Below are positions 8,223 to 17,196 of a stretch of DNA of 64,000 bases, piece after piece. This stretch comes from Methylobacterium aerolatum (GTDB taxonomy: Bacteria; Pseudomonadota; Alphaproteobacteria; Rhizobiales; Beijerinckiaceae). Each line of letters opens with the position of its first letter. Position 1 is the first letter of the stretch. Made by a program: the position numbers and the translations under genes. The DNA is taken from contig NZ_BPQE01000020.1 of the NCBI RefSeq assembly GCF_022179085.1, forward strand, positions 124,001-188,000, read 5' to 3'. The notes beneath the pieces are model-generated. The model saw only the letters and a list, made by a program, of their open reading frames with translations. It was not told the DNA's origin and did no database searches.

Positions 8223-9308
8223 TCAGGCGATCCTCAGCCTTCCGTCCGCGTAGGCGCTCGGGTCGCCGTCGAGGAAGGCGTGGAGGCGGTCCGCGTCGAG
8301 GGCGGCAAGACCGTTCCAGCGAAGGACGTTGGAGCGGCTCTTCTCCCCGGCGCCCGCGAAGGCGTCGGCGGTGACGAAGGCGGCGATGTGGGCGGCCGCG
8401 TCCTGCGCGTCGTCGGGCCGGATCAGCAGGCCGGAGGCGCCGAGTACCTCGCGGAAGACGGCGCTGTCCGGCGCCACCACGGGCAGGCCGCCATGCTGCA
8501 CCTCCAGGAGCGGCAGGCCGAGACCTTCCGCCTTCGAGGTGGAGAGCAGGAGGTGGCAGCGCTCGGTCAGCTCCAGGAGCTGTGAGTCGTCGAGGTAGCC
8601 GTGGAGATGCAGGAAGGGCGGCGGCGCCTCGAGAAAGGCGTGCTGCCCCCAGCCGGCCCGGCCGACGAGGTGCAGCTCCGCCGGGATGCCGGCCCGGTTC
8701 AGCGCGTCCACGATGGCGAGGGAGGCCGGGTAGTTCTTGCGCGGCTCGATGGTGCCGACGGCGAGCAGCCGCAGCGGTTCGCCCGGCCGGTAGGCGCCCG
8801 GCCCCCGGCGCCGCGACAGGCCGAACACGTCGCGGACGCCGGGCCGCAGGAGCGTTACCGTGGCCTTCGGCGAGCAGTAGCGCCGCACGTCCTCGCCCGT
8901 GGTCCGGCTGTTGACGAAGAGATGGCGCCCCCATCGCATCGCCAGGGCGAAGGCAGGGCTCATGTAGGCGCGGCTGCGCAGGCTCAGGTCCTCGGGCCGG
9001 CTCAGCAAAAACGTGTCGTGGATGTAGAGAAGGCAGCGATCCGCCGCCACGGCGCAGAGCGGTCCCGGCGGGAAACCGGGGAACAGGAACAGGGCGTCCG
9101 GGTCCCGCAGGAGCGTCAGGGGCAGGCCGACCTGCTGGCGCAGGATCATCCCCGGCAGGGACCGGCTCGACACCCAGCGCACGTCGTGCGGCGCGAGGCG
9201 GTCGCCCGAGAACAGATCGAGGGTGACGCGCTCGATGCCGGTGACGCGACCGCGCAGATGCGTCCTGTCGATGTAGATCCGGCGGCGGCGGGGCGAGGCG
9301 GCGTTCAT
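8223..9308 (-). CDS. family 4 glycosyltransferase
   Basis: This 361-residue GT-B fold enzyme would transfer a sugar from a nucleotide donor during surface polysaccharide assembly; donor and acceptor cannot be read from the sequence. The GT4 features are VGTIEPRKNYPASL in the donor-binding domain and TSKAEGLGLPLLEVQHGG, which carries the EX7E-type catalytic/donor motif. The N-terminus (RIYIDRTHLRGRVTGIERV) resembles that of the glycosyltransferase at 59376, so the two may belong to one subfamily. Its ATG overlaps the stop of the upstream gene by four bases (ATGA), indicating translational coupling. Confidence 0.88.
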   Translation of the reverse strand: MNAASPRRRRIYIDRTHLRGRVTGIERVTLDLFSGDRLAPHDVRWVSSRSLPGMILRQQVGLPLTLLRDPDALFLFPGFPPGPLCAVAADRCLLYIHDTFLLSRPEDLSLRSRAYMSPAFALAMRWGRHLFVNSRTTGEDVRRYCSPKATVTLLRPGVRDVFGLSRRRGPGAYRPGEPLRLLAVGTIEPRKNYPASLAIVDALNRAGIPAELHLVGRAGWGQHAFLEAPPPFLHLHGYLDDSQLLELTERCHLLLSTSKAEGLGLPLLEVQHGGLPVVAPDSAVFREVLGASGLLIRPDDAQDAAAHIAAFVTADAFAGAGEKSRSNVLRWNGLAALDADRLHAFLDGDPSAYADGRLRIA

Positions 9309-11302
9309 CGGGCCGCGCTCCCGCGCAGGGCGTCCGCGAGGTACAGGCACCGGCGCACGAAGAGCGGCATCCGGCGGCCCAACACCGCCTGCTTCGTCCG
9401 GCGCAGGCGCCGGACGACGGGGGAGGACGGTGCCTGCACCGTCCCCTCGGCCCCCGGCAGCCGCTCGGCGGCGAAGGGGAAGTGGCCGAGGAGATCGGGC
9501 GCGAAGCCCGGGCGGGCGGCGGTGTCGGGGAGGAGACCGCGCTCCCGCAGGACCGCATCCACCGACAGGGCCGCCGAGGCCGGGCTGAAGCGGCTCTCCA
9601 GGCTGATCCGGGCGAAGGCGCCGAGGCGCCCCCGCGCCGCGCCGTCCGCCACGAGGTCCCGCAGGGCGGCGGCGAGGGAGGCGGGATCGCAATCCACGAG
9701 GCGGCCGGACACCCCGTCGATGACCGAGGTCGTCAGTCCGGAGGTCCGGTAGGCGAGGGTGGGAACGCCGCAGAGCCCCGCCTCGATGGGCGTCTGGCCG
9801 AGGGTTTCGTGCCGGCTCGCCGTGACGTGCAGGTCGCAGGCGCCATACCACGCGCCAAGTTCCTCCTCGCTGCCGATCAGCCCCGGCGCATGGAGGTTCG
9901 CGATGCCGAACCGGCCGGGATCGTCGAGGCGGCCGATGGCGACGACGCCGACGCCCGGCCCGGCCACGGCCTGGAGGGCGTCGCGCAGGTCGGAGAAGCC
10001 CTTATCGGGTCCGTCGACGATCACGGACGAGACGAGGATGAGCACGTCGGCGCCCGGCAGGCCGAGGCGGCGGCGCAATGCCCCGCGATCGCCGGGGCGA
10101 AAAATCCCGGTGGGAAAGGCGAGGCTCACCGGGCGGGTCTCGGCGCCGGCCGGGGCCAGGGCCTCGCTGCGGCCCTGCGTCCAGGCGGAGTTCGCCAGGA
10201 GGATCGGACCGGAGGGCGCGGCGAGGACGTCGCGCTTGCGGGCGTGCATTCCGGCGATGCGCCGGGGGCTCAGCTGCGGATACTCGTCGGGGCCGGGGCA
10301 GGCGCTGTCGCAGCCGCGCTCGGCCTTCGTGCAGTCGCGGGGATGGCAGCAGCGGCCCGTCAGGGCGAAGAGGTCGTGCAGGACGAGGGCGGTCGGCCGC
10401 TTGGCGGCGATGCGCCCGACGGCGTCGAGGCTGCGCGTCGCCCCGTGGACGTTGCCGACGAGGACGAAGTCCGGGTCGGCGGCGTCGATCTCCGCCTCGG
10501 CCTGGGGGAAGCGGTCGGTCCATTCGGCCGCCATCGGCCGCTGGCCGAGGATGACGGGCGTGACCGCGTGGCCGGCCAGGGCGAGGGCGTCGGAGAGGCG
10601 GCGGTGGGCGACGCCTGCCCCGCCCACGGTGCCGGTGCCGGTGAGCGACACGATCGACAGGGCGTCGTTCCGGGTGGCCGGTCGCCCGCGCTTCAGGAGA
10701 ACCGGCCGTCCGATCCGGCGCCGGGCGGACGCGGGAAGGGTGGCCCAGGTCTCCGCCGGATCGGGGAAGCGCCGCAGGGCGAAGCGGGCGAGGGCGTCCC
10801 GGCTCCACAGGACCTCGCCGCAGGGGCCCTCCGCCCCCGTCTCCGTGCCGGTGAGGGAGGGCACGTCGAGGCCGGTGACATGATCGGTGTAGAGGACGCG
10901 CAGGCCCGCCACGGCGGCGGCGCCGGAGAGGGCGAGTTCGAGGGCCAGCGCCACCAGGGCGCCCGGTGCGAGGAGGTCGCCCGCCGGCAGCAGCAGTACG
11001 GCATCGGTCGCGGCGTCCGCCAGGATCCCGGCGAGGGCATCGCGCTCCATGCCGGGCGCCACGATGTCGTGCCGATGCTCGGGATAGCCCTGGCGGGCGA
11101 CCGAGGCGGCGGCGGGGGCGGCGTCGCCGCCGCCGGACACGGTCAGCACCCGGATCTGCGGCCACGGGCGCCCGTCCGGCAGGGTATCCGGCCGCGCAAC
11201 CCCGGCTTCGGCCACGGCGAAGGGCCAGCCATCGATGCCGCAAGCCGACTTCACTGGGACGCCTGGTCCGGACAAGGGCGGGCCACCGTTCTCTGCCGCC
11301 AT
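9305..11302 (-). CDS. large glycosyltransferase with C-terminal GT4 domain
   Basis: The protein has 665 residues in two parts. The N-terminal 200 or so resemble a degenerate GT2-like Rossmann region (RVLTVSGGGDAAPAAASVAR, LLLPAGDLLAPGALV). From about residue 220 comes a GT4 domain, including a cysteine-rich loop (GRCCHPRDC, then CDSACPGPDEYPQLSP) typical of one GT4 subgroup, a donor-domain segment LILVSSVIVDGPDKGF and the motif SRHETLGQTPIEAGLCGVPT. It is the first gene of the minus-strand polysaccharide group and overlaps the next glycosyltransferase by four bases. The 269-base, relatively AT-rich stretch upstream (11303-11571) presumably holds its promoter. Confidence 0.85.
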   Translation of the reverse strand: MAAENGGPPLSGPGVPVKSACGIDGWPFAVAEAGVARPDTLPDGRPWPQIRVLTVSGGGDAAPAAASVARQGYPEHRHDIVAPGMERDALAGILADAATDAVLLLPAGDLLAPGALVALALELALSGAAAVAGLRVLYTDHVTGLDVPSLTGTETGAEGPCGEVLWSRDALARFALRRFPDPAETWATLPASARRRIGRPVLLKRGRPATRNDALSIVSLTGTGTVGGAGVAHRRLSDALALAGHAVTPVILGQRPMAAEWTDRFPQAEAEIDAADPDFVLVGNVHGATRSLDAVGRIAAKRPTALVLHDLFALTGRCCHPRDCTKAERGCDSACPGPDEYPQLSPRRIAGMHARKRDVLAAPSGPILLANSAWTQGRSEALAPAGAETRPVSLAFPTGIFRPGDRGALRRRLGLPGADVLILVSSVIVDGPDKGFSDLRDALQAVAGPGVGVVAIGRLDDPGRFGIANLHAPGLIGSEEELGAWYGACDLHVTASRHETLGQTPIEAGLCGVPTLAYRTSGLTTSVIDGVSGRLVDCDPASLAAALRDLVADGAARGRLGAFARISLESRFSPASAALSVDAVLRERGLLPDTAARPGFAPDLLGHFPFAAERLPGAEGTVQAPSSPVVRRLRRTKQAVLGRRMPLFVRRCLYLADALRGSAAR

Positions 11303-11571
11303 CTCTGCAAAGTATTAACTATAAACAGAGAAGGCGATGTTGTGCATCCCGCCTACATGGATCGACCTCCCGTCGGGTGCCACCAGTAGAACGAGTCTCG
11401 GGCTCATTCTATAATCAGCAGCGGTGAAGATATTCTTCTCCCCCTAATCGCAATTGCGGCTGCCGCCGTCGCCCCGAAGGCCGGGAATCATCCTGGCCGT
11501 GGATCGACCGGGCGGGGTCGCGGGTTGCGCCGGGGCGACCCCGACGGTCGCGGGACGGGCGCACGGATGCC

Positions 11572-12093
11572 ATGGCGGTCTTCTTCACGGCGGATACGCA
11601 TTTCGGCGATCCCCGCGCCCTGCGGTTCGATCACCGGCCCTTCCCCGATCTCGACGCCCACGACGAGGGGCTGATCGCCGCCTGGAACGCCACCGTCGCC
11701 GCGGACGACGAGGTGTGGCACCTCGGCGATTTCTGCCTCGGGCCGGGGCCGGACCGGATCGCGGAGCTCCTGGGCCGCCTGAACGGCGCCAAGCACCTGA
11801 TCACCGGCAACAACGATGGAGAGGCGACGCGGGCGGCCGGGGGCTGGGCCTCCGTCCAAGCCTATGCGGAGATCGCGGTCGAGGGCCGGGCGCTCGTGCT
11901 CTGCCACTACGCCTTCCGGACCTGGAACGGGATCGGACGTGGGGCGCTCAACCTGCATGGGCATTCCCACGGCAAGCTCGCGCCGATGCCCAAGCAATAC
12001 GACGTCGGCGTCGATGCCATGGGGTTCGCGCCCGTCGACTTGCCCGGCATCCTGGCATCCCGCCGCCGTCGTGCCGCCAGGGGACCGGTGTGA
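11572..12093 (+). CDS. calcineurin-like metallophosphoesterase
   Basis: The 173-residue protein has all the metallophosphoesterase metal ligands in order: ADTHFGD (D-x-H), WHLGDF (GD), TGNND (GN-type), LCHYAF (H) and LHGHSHG (GHxH). Such proteins hydrolyse phosphomonoesters or diesters; the compact single-domain form matches the prokaryotic YfcE-like group of unknown substrate. The ATG at 11572 immediately starts the first motif. It is divergent from the large glycosyltransferase and has no clear operon partner. Confidence 0.88.
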   Translation: MAVFFTADTHFGDPRALRFDHRPFPDLDAHDEGLIAAWNATVAADDEVWHLGDFCLGPGPDRIAELLGRLNGAKHLITGNNDGEATRAAGGWASVQAYAEIAVEGRALVLCHYAFRTWNGIGRGALNLHGHSHGKLAPMPKQYDVGVDAMGFAPVDLPGILASRRRRAARGPV

Positions 12094-12239
12094 GGTGCCG
12101 GTCTGGGGCACCGGGCCGGGACGGCAGGAACCCATCCCGCAGCTTCGCCGTTAAGCCGGGTAGTGATAGGGCACGCGAAAGATCTTCGGAAGCATTCGCT
12201 GTTCTGCGTTAACGATCACCGATAGCAACGATGTTAGCC

Positions 12240-12563
12240 ATGCGTTCCGTCTCCCTCGCTCTTGCCTCCTGCGTGATGGGTCTCGTCGCAGGAACAGTGG
12301 CGGTCACCGCCGCCTCGGCCCGCCCCGCCTGCATCGAGGCCCGGAAGAAGGTGGAGGAGGCGGAAGCCCTGCGTTTCCAGGCGCGGCAGGACATGCGCCT
12401 CGGGGATCGCGGCCGTGTCTGCGATACCCTCGATGAGATCGGCGACCGCTATAACGATGCCCGCGATGCCTTCGACGACTGTGGCGAGGGCGTCGTCGCC
12501 ATCGATCTGCGGAGCGAATTGCGGCAGCTCCGCATCGCCAAGAAGATTAACCGTTGTGATTGA
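12240..12563 (+). CDS. small exported cysteine-containing hypothetical protein
   Basis: The protein has about 107 residues from the ATG at 12240 (one codon set upstream, 12231, also begins with ATG). A signal peptide (LASCVMGLVAGTVAVTAASA) is followed by a charged, helical mature domain with four cysteines (RPACIEA, RVCDTLD, FDDCGEG, KINRCD). The regular cysteine spacing and Arg/Glu-rich helices suggest a small disulfide-bonded helical bundle in the periplasm. The family is not recognised. Confidence 0.7.
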   Translation: MRSVSLALASCVMGLVAGTVAVTAASARPACIEARKKVEEAEALRFQARQDMRLGDRGRVCDTLDEIGDRYNDARDAFDDCGEGVVAIDLRSELRQLRIAKKINRCD

Positions 12564-12652
12564 TACGGTGTGACTCCGCACAGCGGAGCTTGGCCTTTCC
12601 CGAATAGTCCTTCACGCAGGCGACCGCGGTCGCCCCTGAGAGAGTTTGAGTC

Positions 12653-12787
12653 ATGTCCGACGCCTCGTCGCCCGCCACCGCCGTCTCCGCCGCCAGCGGC
12701 GGCCCGTCCTTCGCCGCCGCCCTCTGCGGCTTTCTCAGCTCCATGGCGGCGGGTGCCGCCCTCATCCTGCTGATCGGCGCGCTCTGA
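12653..12787 (+). CDS. possible 44-residue membrane protein
   Basis: ATG at 12653 to TGA at 12785 encodes 44 residues: a Ser/Ala-rich start (MSDASSPATAVSAASGG) and one C-terminal hydrophobic segment (FLSSMAAGAALILLIGAL). The ribosome-binding site (GAGAG about ten bases upstream) is mediocre. Codon choice resembles its neighbours, but a frame this short in GC-rich DNA could be accidental. Confidence 0.45.
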   Translation: MSDASSPATAVSAASGGPSFAAALCGFLSSMAAGAALILLIGAL

Positions 12788-12877
12788 AGTCGTCGCCCGT
12801 CACGCGGGCGCCGCCCGAGCCAGTCCCGGCGGCGCCGCATCGCGCGGGGCCGCCCCGGAGCGCCCCGGCGGTCTCGC

Positions 12878-13123
12878 TCAGGGCGAGACGGACCAGAATC
12901 GCTGCCTGTTGAACAGGATGGCTTCGGCGTTGCCCGCGGACTTCGGCAGGGCCTTGGGCGGCACGCAACGCGGCTCGACGGGCTGGGCCAGGGCGACCGA
13001 GATCGGCGCTGGCGGCGCGGACAGCCCGATGCGGGTCTGGATCTCCGGGTGACGCACCGCCGCGACCGTCAAGACGGCCGCCGTCATCCCACCCGCGATT
13101 GCTCCGAGAGCAAAGTTCCACAT
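12878..13123 (-). CDS. small membrane-anchored hypothetical protein
   Basis: This is an 81-residue product from the ATG at 13123. An N-terminal hydrophobic segment (NFALGAIAGGMTAAVLTVAA) could be an anchor or uncleaved signal, followed by a short periplasmic part with one cysteine (VEPRCVPPKALPK). The open frame extends upstream to 13285 but that part is Arg-rich and unlike coding sequence here. No family is recognised. It is convergent with the possible 44-residue gene at 12653. Confidence 0.55.
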   Translation of the reverse strand: MWNFALGAIAGGMTAAVLTVAAVRHPEIQTRIGLSAPPAPISVALAQPVEPRCVPPKALPKSAGNAEAILFNRQRFWSVSP

Positions 13124-13490
13124 CCGTCTTCGACCCGCGGGATTCGCTTTGCGACCGTGGGGTCTTCCATGGCCAAACAAGTCGGCTGCAACAAGGCATT
13201 CCGAAGCCGGCCGCCTCGAATTCGGCCGGGCGCGACCGCGTGAGGTGCTGGTGGTACCCCCTTCGGCATGCCCTATAGGGGACATGACGGATATATATAG
13301 TTTCCAGCGGCAACTCCGGAGCAGAAAGTCGGAATTATTGCGCCGAAACCTCGCGATGGATGGAATCTATTCAGTTTCGGTCAACCGATGCGGCAAGTCA
13401 CCGCGCGAACTAACGCGACCTTAACCGCAGGCTGTTTGAAGTGCGACGCGCCGACACCGGCTTCGGCGTGCCACTTTCTCGGGAATCGCG
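13124..13490. other. 367-base gap between the small membrane gene and flaF
   Basis: No convincing gene is seen. The stretch around 13280-13420 is AT-richer than its surroundings (for example GGATATATATAGTTT near 13288) and probably contains the flaF promoter, but I could not place -35/-10 boxes confidently. Confidence 0.4.
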
Positions 13491-13853
13491 ATGAGCTACG
13501 CTGCCAGCGCCTATGCCAAGACCTCGCGCAGCGTGATGACCCCGCGGGAAGCGGAATCGGCGGTTCTGATCAAGGCGGCGCAGCGGCTGCAGATGCTCCG
13601 CGACGACTGGGCAAACCGCACGGGCGACCTGGGCCCGGCCTTGAACTTCAACCAGAAGGTCTGGACGATCCTGGCGTCGGCGGTGGTGGAAGAGGGCAAT
13701 CCCCTCCCGGCGGATGTGAAGCAGGGCTTCACCCGCCTCGCCGCCTTCGTGTTCCGGCACATGATCGAGACTCTGGCCGAGCCCGCCCCTGAGAAGCTCG
13801 ACGCGCTGATCTCCATCAACAACCACGTCGCCGCTGGCCTCGCCGGACGCTGA
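13491..13853 (+). CDS. flaF: flagellar biosynthesis regulator FlaF
   Basis: FlaF, known from Caulobacter and related alphaproteobacteria, works with FlbT to control flagellin production and assembly. The 120-residue length and the pattern SYAASAYAKT at the start, AESAVLIKAAQRLQ, LNFNQKVWTILAS and the C-terminal ALISINNHVAAGL match the family as I know it. The ATG at 13491 begins the conserved region. Unusually, no flbT, flagellin or other flagellar gene lies next to it in this window. Confidence 0.85.
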   Translation: MSYAASAYAKTSRSVMTPREAESAVLIKAAQRLQMLRDDWANRTGDLGPALNFNQKVWTILASAVVEEGNPLPADVKQGFTRLAAFVFRHMIETLAEPAPEKLDALISINNHVAAGLAGR

Positions 13854-13890
13854 CCGGCCCCCGGACCCGCCCTCGCGGCGCCTGACGCGC

Positions 13891-14142
13891 TTATCCGCCC
13901 GTCATCGGCGGGAAGAAGGCGATTTCCCCGGCGCCGGCGATCGGCGTGTCCGGCTTGGCGTGGACGCGGTCGATGGCGGCGCGGACGATGCCCTCGTTCT
14001 CAAAGGCGTAGGCGTATTCCTCGCCCCGGCCCCGCAGCCAGACGAGGAGGTCCGCCACGGTGCGCACCTCCGGTGGCGGATCGAGGGTTTCCTCGGGTCG
14101 GCCGATCCGTTCGCGGACCCAGGCGAAATACACGAGCTTCAT
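13891..14142 (-). CDS. moaD: molybdopterin synthase small subunit MoaD
   Basis: MoaD is a ubiquitin-fold sulfur carrier. Its C-terminal glycine is thiocarboxylated and donates sulfur to precursor Z through MoaE to make molybdopterin. The protein has 83 residues and ends in FFPPMTGG, with the diagnostic Gly-Gly terminus, and it starts with the beta-strand MKLVYFAWVRERIG. It follows pgsA by three bases and is probably the last gene of a uvrC-pgsA-moaD operon, an arrangement common in alphaproteobacteria. moaE is not in the 50 kb to either side that can be seen. Confidence 0.93.
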   Translation of the reverse strand: MKLVYFAWVRERIGRPEETLDPPPEVRTVADLLVWLRGRGEEYAYAFENEGIVRAAIDRVHAKPDTPIAGAGEIAFFPPMTGG

Positions 14143-14145
14143 GAT

Positions 14146-14745
14146 CTACCGCGGGTCGTCCATGACATGGCGGATGCCCGCCCTCATGTAGTCGTAGCCG
14201 GTCCACATCGTCAGGGCGGCGGCGAGCCACAGGAGGCCGAGGCCGATCACCTGCGTCCCCGGCAGGATTGTCTCGCCCGCCGGCCCGGCCACGAGGAAGC
14301 CCAGCGCCACGAGCTGCACGGTGGTCTTCCACTTGGCGATCCGGCTCACCGGCACGCCGACCTTCAACTCGGCGAGGTATTCCCGCAGCCCCGAGACCAG
14401 CACCTCCCGGCACAGGATGACCACGGCGGCCCAGATCGTCGGACCGCTGATCGTATGGTCGGCGGAGAGCATGAGCAGGCAGGCGGCGACGAGGAGCTTG
14501 TCCGCGATCGGATCGAGCATCCGGCCGAGCGCCGAACTCTGGTGGTAGGCCCGCGCCACGTACCCGTCGAGATAATCGGTCACGGCCGCCAGGACGAAAA
14601 CGCCGAAGGCGGCCGAGCGCGCGGTGAGGGAGTCCGGCCAGAAGAGCAGCGCGACCATCACCGGCACCGCCACGAGCCGCCCGTAGGTCAGGCAGTTCGC
14701 GAGGTTCCATGCCGGTGAGCGTCGCCGGGGGAGAACGGCGGTCAT
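14146..14745 (-). CDS. pgsA: CDP-diacylglycerol--glycerol-3-phosphate 3-phosphatidyltransferase
   Basis: PgsA makes phosphatidylglycerophosphate, the precursor of phosphatidylglycerol and cardiolipin, in the inner membrane. The CDP-alcohol phosphotransferase signature DG-x2-AR-x8-G-x3-D-x3-D is complete in DYLDGYVARAYHQSSALG followed by RMLDPIADK. Several hydrophobic segments follow (LLVAACLLMLSA, LVALGFLVAG). The ATG at 14745 gives 199 residues, near the usual size; the frame runs to 14805 but the extra residues are not family-like. It sits between uvrC (68 bases upstream) and moaD (three bases downstream). Confidence 0.93.
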   Translation of the reverse strand: MTAVLPRRRSPAWNLANCLTYGRLVAVPVMVALLFWPDSLTARSAAFGVFVLAAVTDYLDGYVARAYHQSSALGRMLDPIADKLLVAACLLMLSADHTISGPTIWAAVVILCREVLVSGLREYLAELKVGVPVSRIAKWKTTVQLVALGFLVAGPAGETILPGTQVIGLGLLWLAAALTMWTGYDYMRAGIRHVMDDPR

Positions 14746-14813
14746 CGGGGGCGTGAAATCAGAGCGTGGCGATCCCGTCAACGGCCCGGCTCCACTCGTG
14801 AACACCCCCCGGC

Positions 14814-16883
14814 TCAGGGGCCTGCGTGAAAGAAGTCGTAGACGGCCCTGGCCGTCGCGGCGTTGACGCCGGGCGTGCGGGCCAGATCCTCGTAGGCCGC
14901 GCGCTCGATCGCCTTCACCGTTCCGAAATGGTGGAGCAGCGCGCGTTTCCGAGAGGGTCCGATGCCCGCGATCTCGTCAAGCGGGTTCTTCGTCATCTCA
15001 CGCTTGCGCTTGGCCCGGTGGGTGCCGATGGCGAAGCGGTGCGCCTCGTCGCGCAGGCGCTGCACGAAATAGAGCGTCGGGTCGCGGGGCGGCAGCTTGA
15101 ACGGCGGCTTGCCGGGGATGAAGAACGTCTCGCGCCCGGCATCGCGGTCACGCCCCTTGGCGATCCCGACCAGCGGCACGTCCGCGATGCCGATGGCGGC
15201 GATGGCCGCGCGGGCGGCCTCGAGCTGGCCCTTGCCGCCGTCGATCAGCACGAGGTCGGGCCAAGCGGGGAAGGCGTCGCCGTCCTCGTCGGCGGGCGGG
15301 GGCGGTGGAGCCTCACCCGGCAACCCTTCGGCCGCGGCGATCGCCGCCTCGGGGGCGTTGCGCGGCGCTTCCTTGACCAGGCGCTTGAAGCGCCGTTGCA
15401 GCACCTCGCGCATCATCCCGAAGTCGTCGCCCGGCGTCAGCTCCTCCGACTTGATGTTGAAGGTTCGGTAGTACTGCTTCATGAAGCCGGTCGGCCCGGC
15501 GACGATCATCCCGCCGACGGCGTTCGTGCCCATGATGTGCGAGTTGTCGTAGACCTCGACGCGCTTCGGCGGCTTCGCCAGCCCCAGCGCTTGGCCGAGG
15601 GCGGTGAGCAGCTTGCCCTGCGACGCCGTGTCGGCGAGGCGCCGGGCGAGGGCCTCCTTCGCGTTGCGCTGGGCATAGTCCACGAGGTTCTTGCGCTCGC
15701 CGCGCATCGGCCGGTGGATCTCCACCCGGTACTCGACCCGGCTCGACAGGGCGGCGCCCACGAGTTCGGCGTCCTCCACCGCGTGGCTCGTGAGCACGAC
15801 GCGGGGCGCGGGCTTGTCGTCGTAGAACTGACCGATGAAGGAACCCAGCACCTCGTCGGCGGTCATCGTCCGGTCGGCCTTGGGGAAGTAGGCCCGGTTG
15901 CCCCAGTTCTGGAAATTGCGGAAGAAAAAGACCTCGATGCAGAACTGCCCCGCCTGCTCGTCGAGGGCGAACACGTCCGCCTCCTCTACCCCTTGGGTGT
16001 TCACGCCCTGGACGCCCTGGATCGCCGACAGGGCGGCGATGCGGTCGCGGAACCGGGCGGCACGCTCGAATTCCAGCGCCTCGGAGGCCTCCTGCATCTC
16101 CGCGCGCATCCGGTCCTTCACCGCGTTCGATTTGCCCGCCAGGAAGGCGCGGGCGGAATCGGCCATGGCGGCATAGTCCTCGGACGCGATCTCCCCCGTG
16201 CACGGGCCGGAGCAGCGCTTGATCTGAAACAGCAGGCAGGGCCGCGTCCGATTCTCGTAGTAGCTGTCGGTGCAGGTCCGCAGGAGGAAGGCCCGTTGGA
16301 GGGCGTTGACGGTGCGGTTCACCGCCCAGACGCTGGCGAAGGGGCCGTAATAGTTTCCCTTCCGCCGCCGCGCGCCGCGATGCTTGACGATCTGCGGCGC
16401 GGGGCCGTCATCGGTGACGAGGATGTAGGGGAAGGACTTGTCGTCCCGCATCAGCACGTTGAAGCGCGGCTTCAGCTGCTTGATCAGGTTGGCTTCCAGC
16501 AGCAGCGCCTCGGTCTCGGTGGCGGTGGTGACGAACTCCATCGCCGCCGTCTGCGAGATCATCCGCGCGATGCGGTTCGAATGGGCTTGGCCCCGGGCGT
16601 AGGAGCCGACGCGCGCCTTCAGGTTCTTGGCCTTGCCGACGTAGAGCACGTCGCCGCGCCCATCGAACATCCGGTAGACGCCGGGGGAGGGGGGCAGGGT
16701 CGTCCAGAACCGGCGGATGACCTCGGTGCCCGCCAGGACCGCGCCCGGCTCGAGGTCGAAGTCGATCTCCGCCGCGAGGTCGCTCGCCAGCGCGACCTCC
16801 GCGTCGGCGGGATCCTCGACGTCGGCGTCACGGCCGTCGTCGAAGGTGTCCGGGGGCAAATCGTTCAGGGCTCGGCGGCTCAT
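14814..16883 (-). CDS. uvrC: excinuclease ABC subunit C
   Basis: UvrC makes both incisions in nucleotide excision repair after recruitment by UvrB. The protein has 689 residues, somewhat longer than the E. coli enzyme because of an acidic N-terminal extension of about 50 residues. In order: a GIY-YIG nuclease domain ([19 protein letters not shown]), the cysteine-containing region ([19 protein letters not shown]), the UvrB-interacting UVR motif ([14 protein letters not shown]), the RNase H-like 5' endonuclease half ([16 protein letters not shown]), and C-terminal helix-hairpin-helix motifs ([18 protein letters not shown]). It heads the likely uvrC-pgsA-moaD operon. Confidence 0.97.
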   Translation of the reverse strand: MSRRALNDLPPDTFDDGRDADVEDPADAEVALASDLAAEIDFDLEPGAVLAGTEVIRRFWTTLPPSPGVYRMFDGRGDVLYVGKAKNLKARVGSYARGQAHSNRIARMISQTAAMEFVTTATETEALLLEANLIKQLKPRFNVLMRDDKSFPYILVTDDGPAPQIVKHRGARRRKGNYYGPFASVWAVNRTVNALQRAFLLRTCTDSYYENRTRPCLLFQIKRCSGPCTGEIASEDYAAMADSARAFLAGKSNAVKDRMRAEMQEASEALEFERAARFRDRIAALSAIQGVQGVNTQGVEEADVFALDEQAGQFCIEVFFFRNFQNWGNRAYFPKADRTMTADEVLGSFIGQFYDDKPAPRVVLTSHAVEDAELVGAALSSRVEYRVEIHRPMRGERKNLVDYAQRNAKEALARRLADTASQGKLLTALGQALGLAKPPKRVEVYDNSHIMGTNAVGGMIVAGPTGFMKQYYRTFNIKSEELTPGDDFGMMREVLQRRFKRLVKEAPRNAPEAAIAAAEGLPGEAPPPPPADEDGDAFPAWPDLVLIDGGKGQLEAARAAIAAIGIADVPLVGIAKGRDRDAGRETFFIPGKPPFKLPPRDPTLYFVQRLRDEAHRFAIGTHRAKRKREMTKNPLDEIAGIGPSRKRALLHHFGTVKAIERAAYEDLARTPGVNAATARAVYDFFHAGP

Positions 16884-17010
16884 GCCGCAGATGTAGGCGC
16901 TTTCCCGGCGGATCGCACCGCGAAAGGCCGTCGCGACACGCGGAAGGACGCGATTCTCGCGCGCCCGCCGCCACGCTCGCCCCGGCGGCGAGGCCGCCTC
17001 ACGCGATCCG

Positions 17011-17196
17011 CTATGCGTCGTCGAGGAGCGGCCGGCGCGGCTCGGGCGCCTCTTCCTCCTCGTCGTCCTCGACGGGGATGGCGTAGCGCTCGTTGAACCA
17101 GCGGCCGAGATCGACGTCGGCGCAGCGCTGCGAGCAGAACGGCGTGAATGCCGCCTCCGCCGGCTTCCGGCAGATCGGACAGCGCGCGGCCGTCAC
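17011..17196 (-). CDS. yacG: DNA gyrase inhibitor YacG
   Basis: YacG is a small zinc protein that binds GyrB and inhibits gyrase in E. coli. The 61-residue product has the C-x2-C...C-x3-C zinc site in RCPICRKP and [14 protein letters not shown], followed by NERYAIP, all diagnostic. The tail is acidic ([11 protein letters not shown]). The GTG at 17196 overlaps the maf stop by four bases (GTGA), so translation is coupled to maf, the usual alphaproteobacterial arrangement. Confidence 0.93.
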   Translation of the reverse strand: MTAARCPICRKPAEAAFTPFCSQRCADVDLGRWFNERYAIPVEDDEEEEAPEPRRPLLDDA

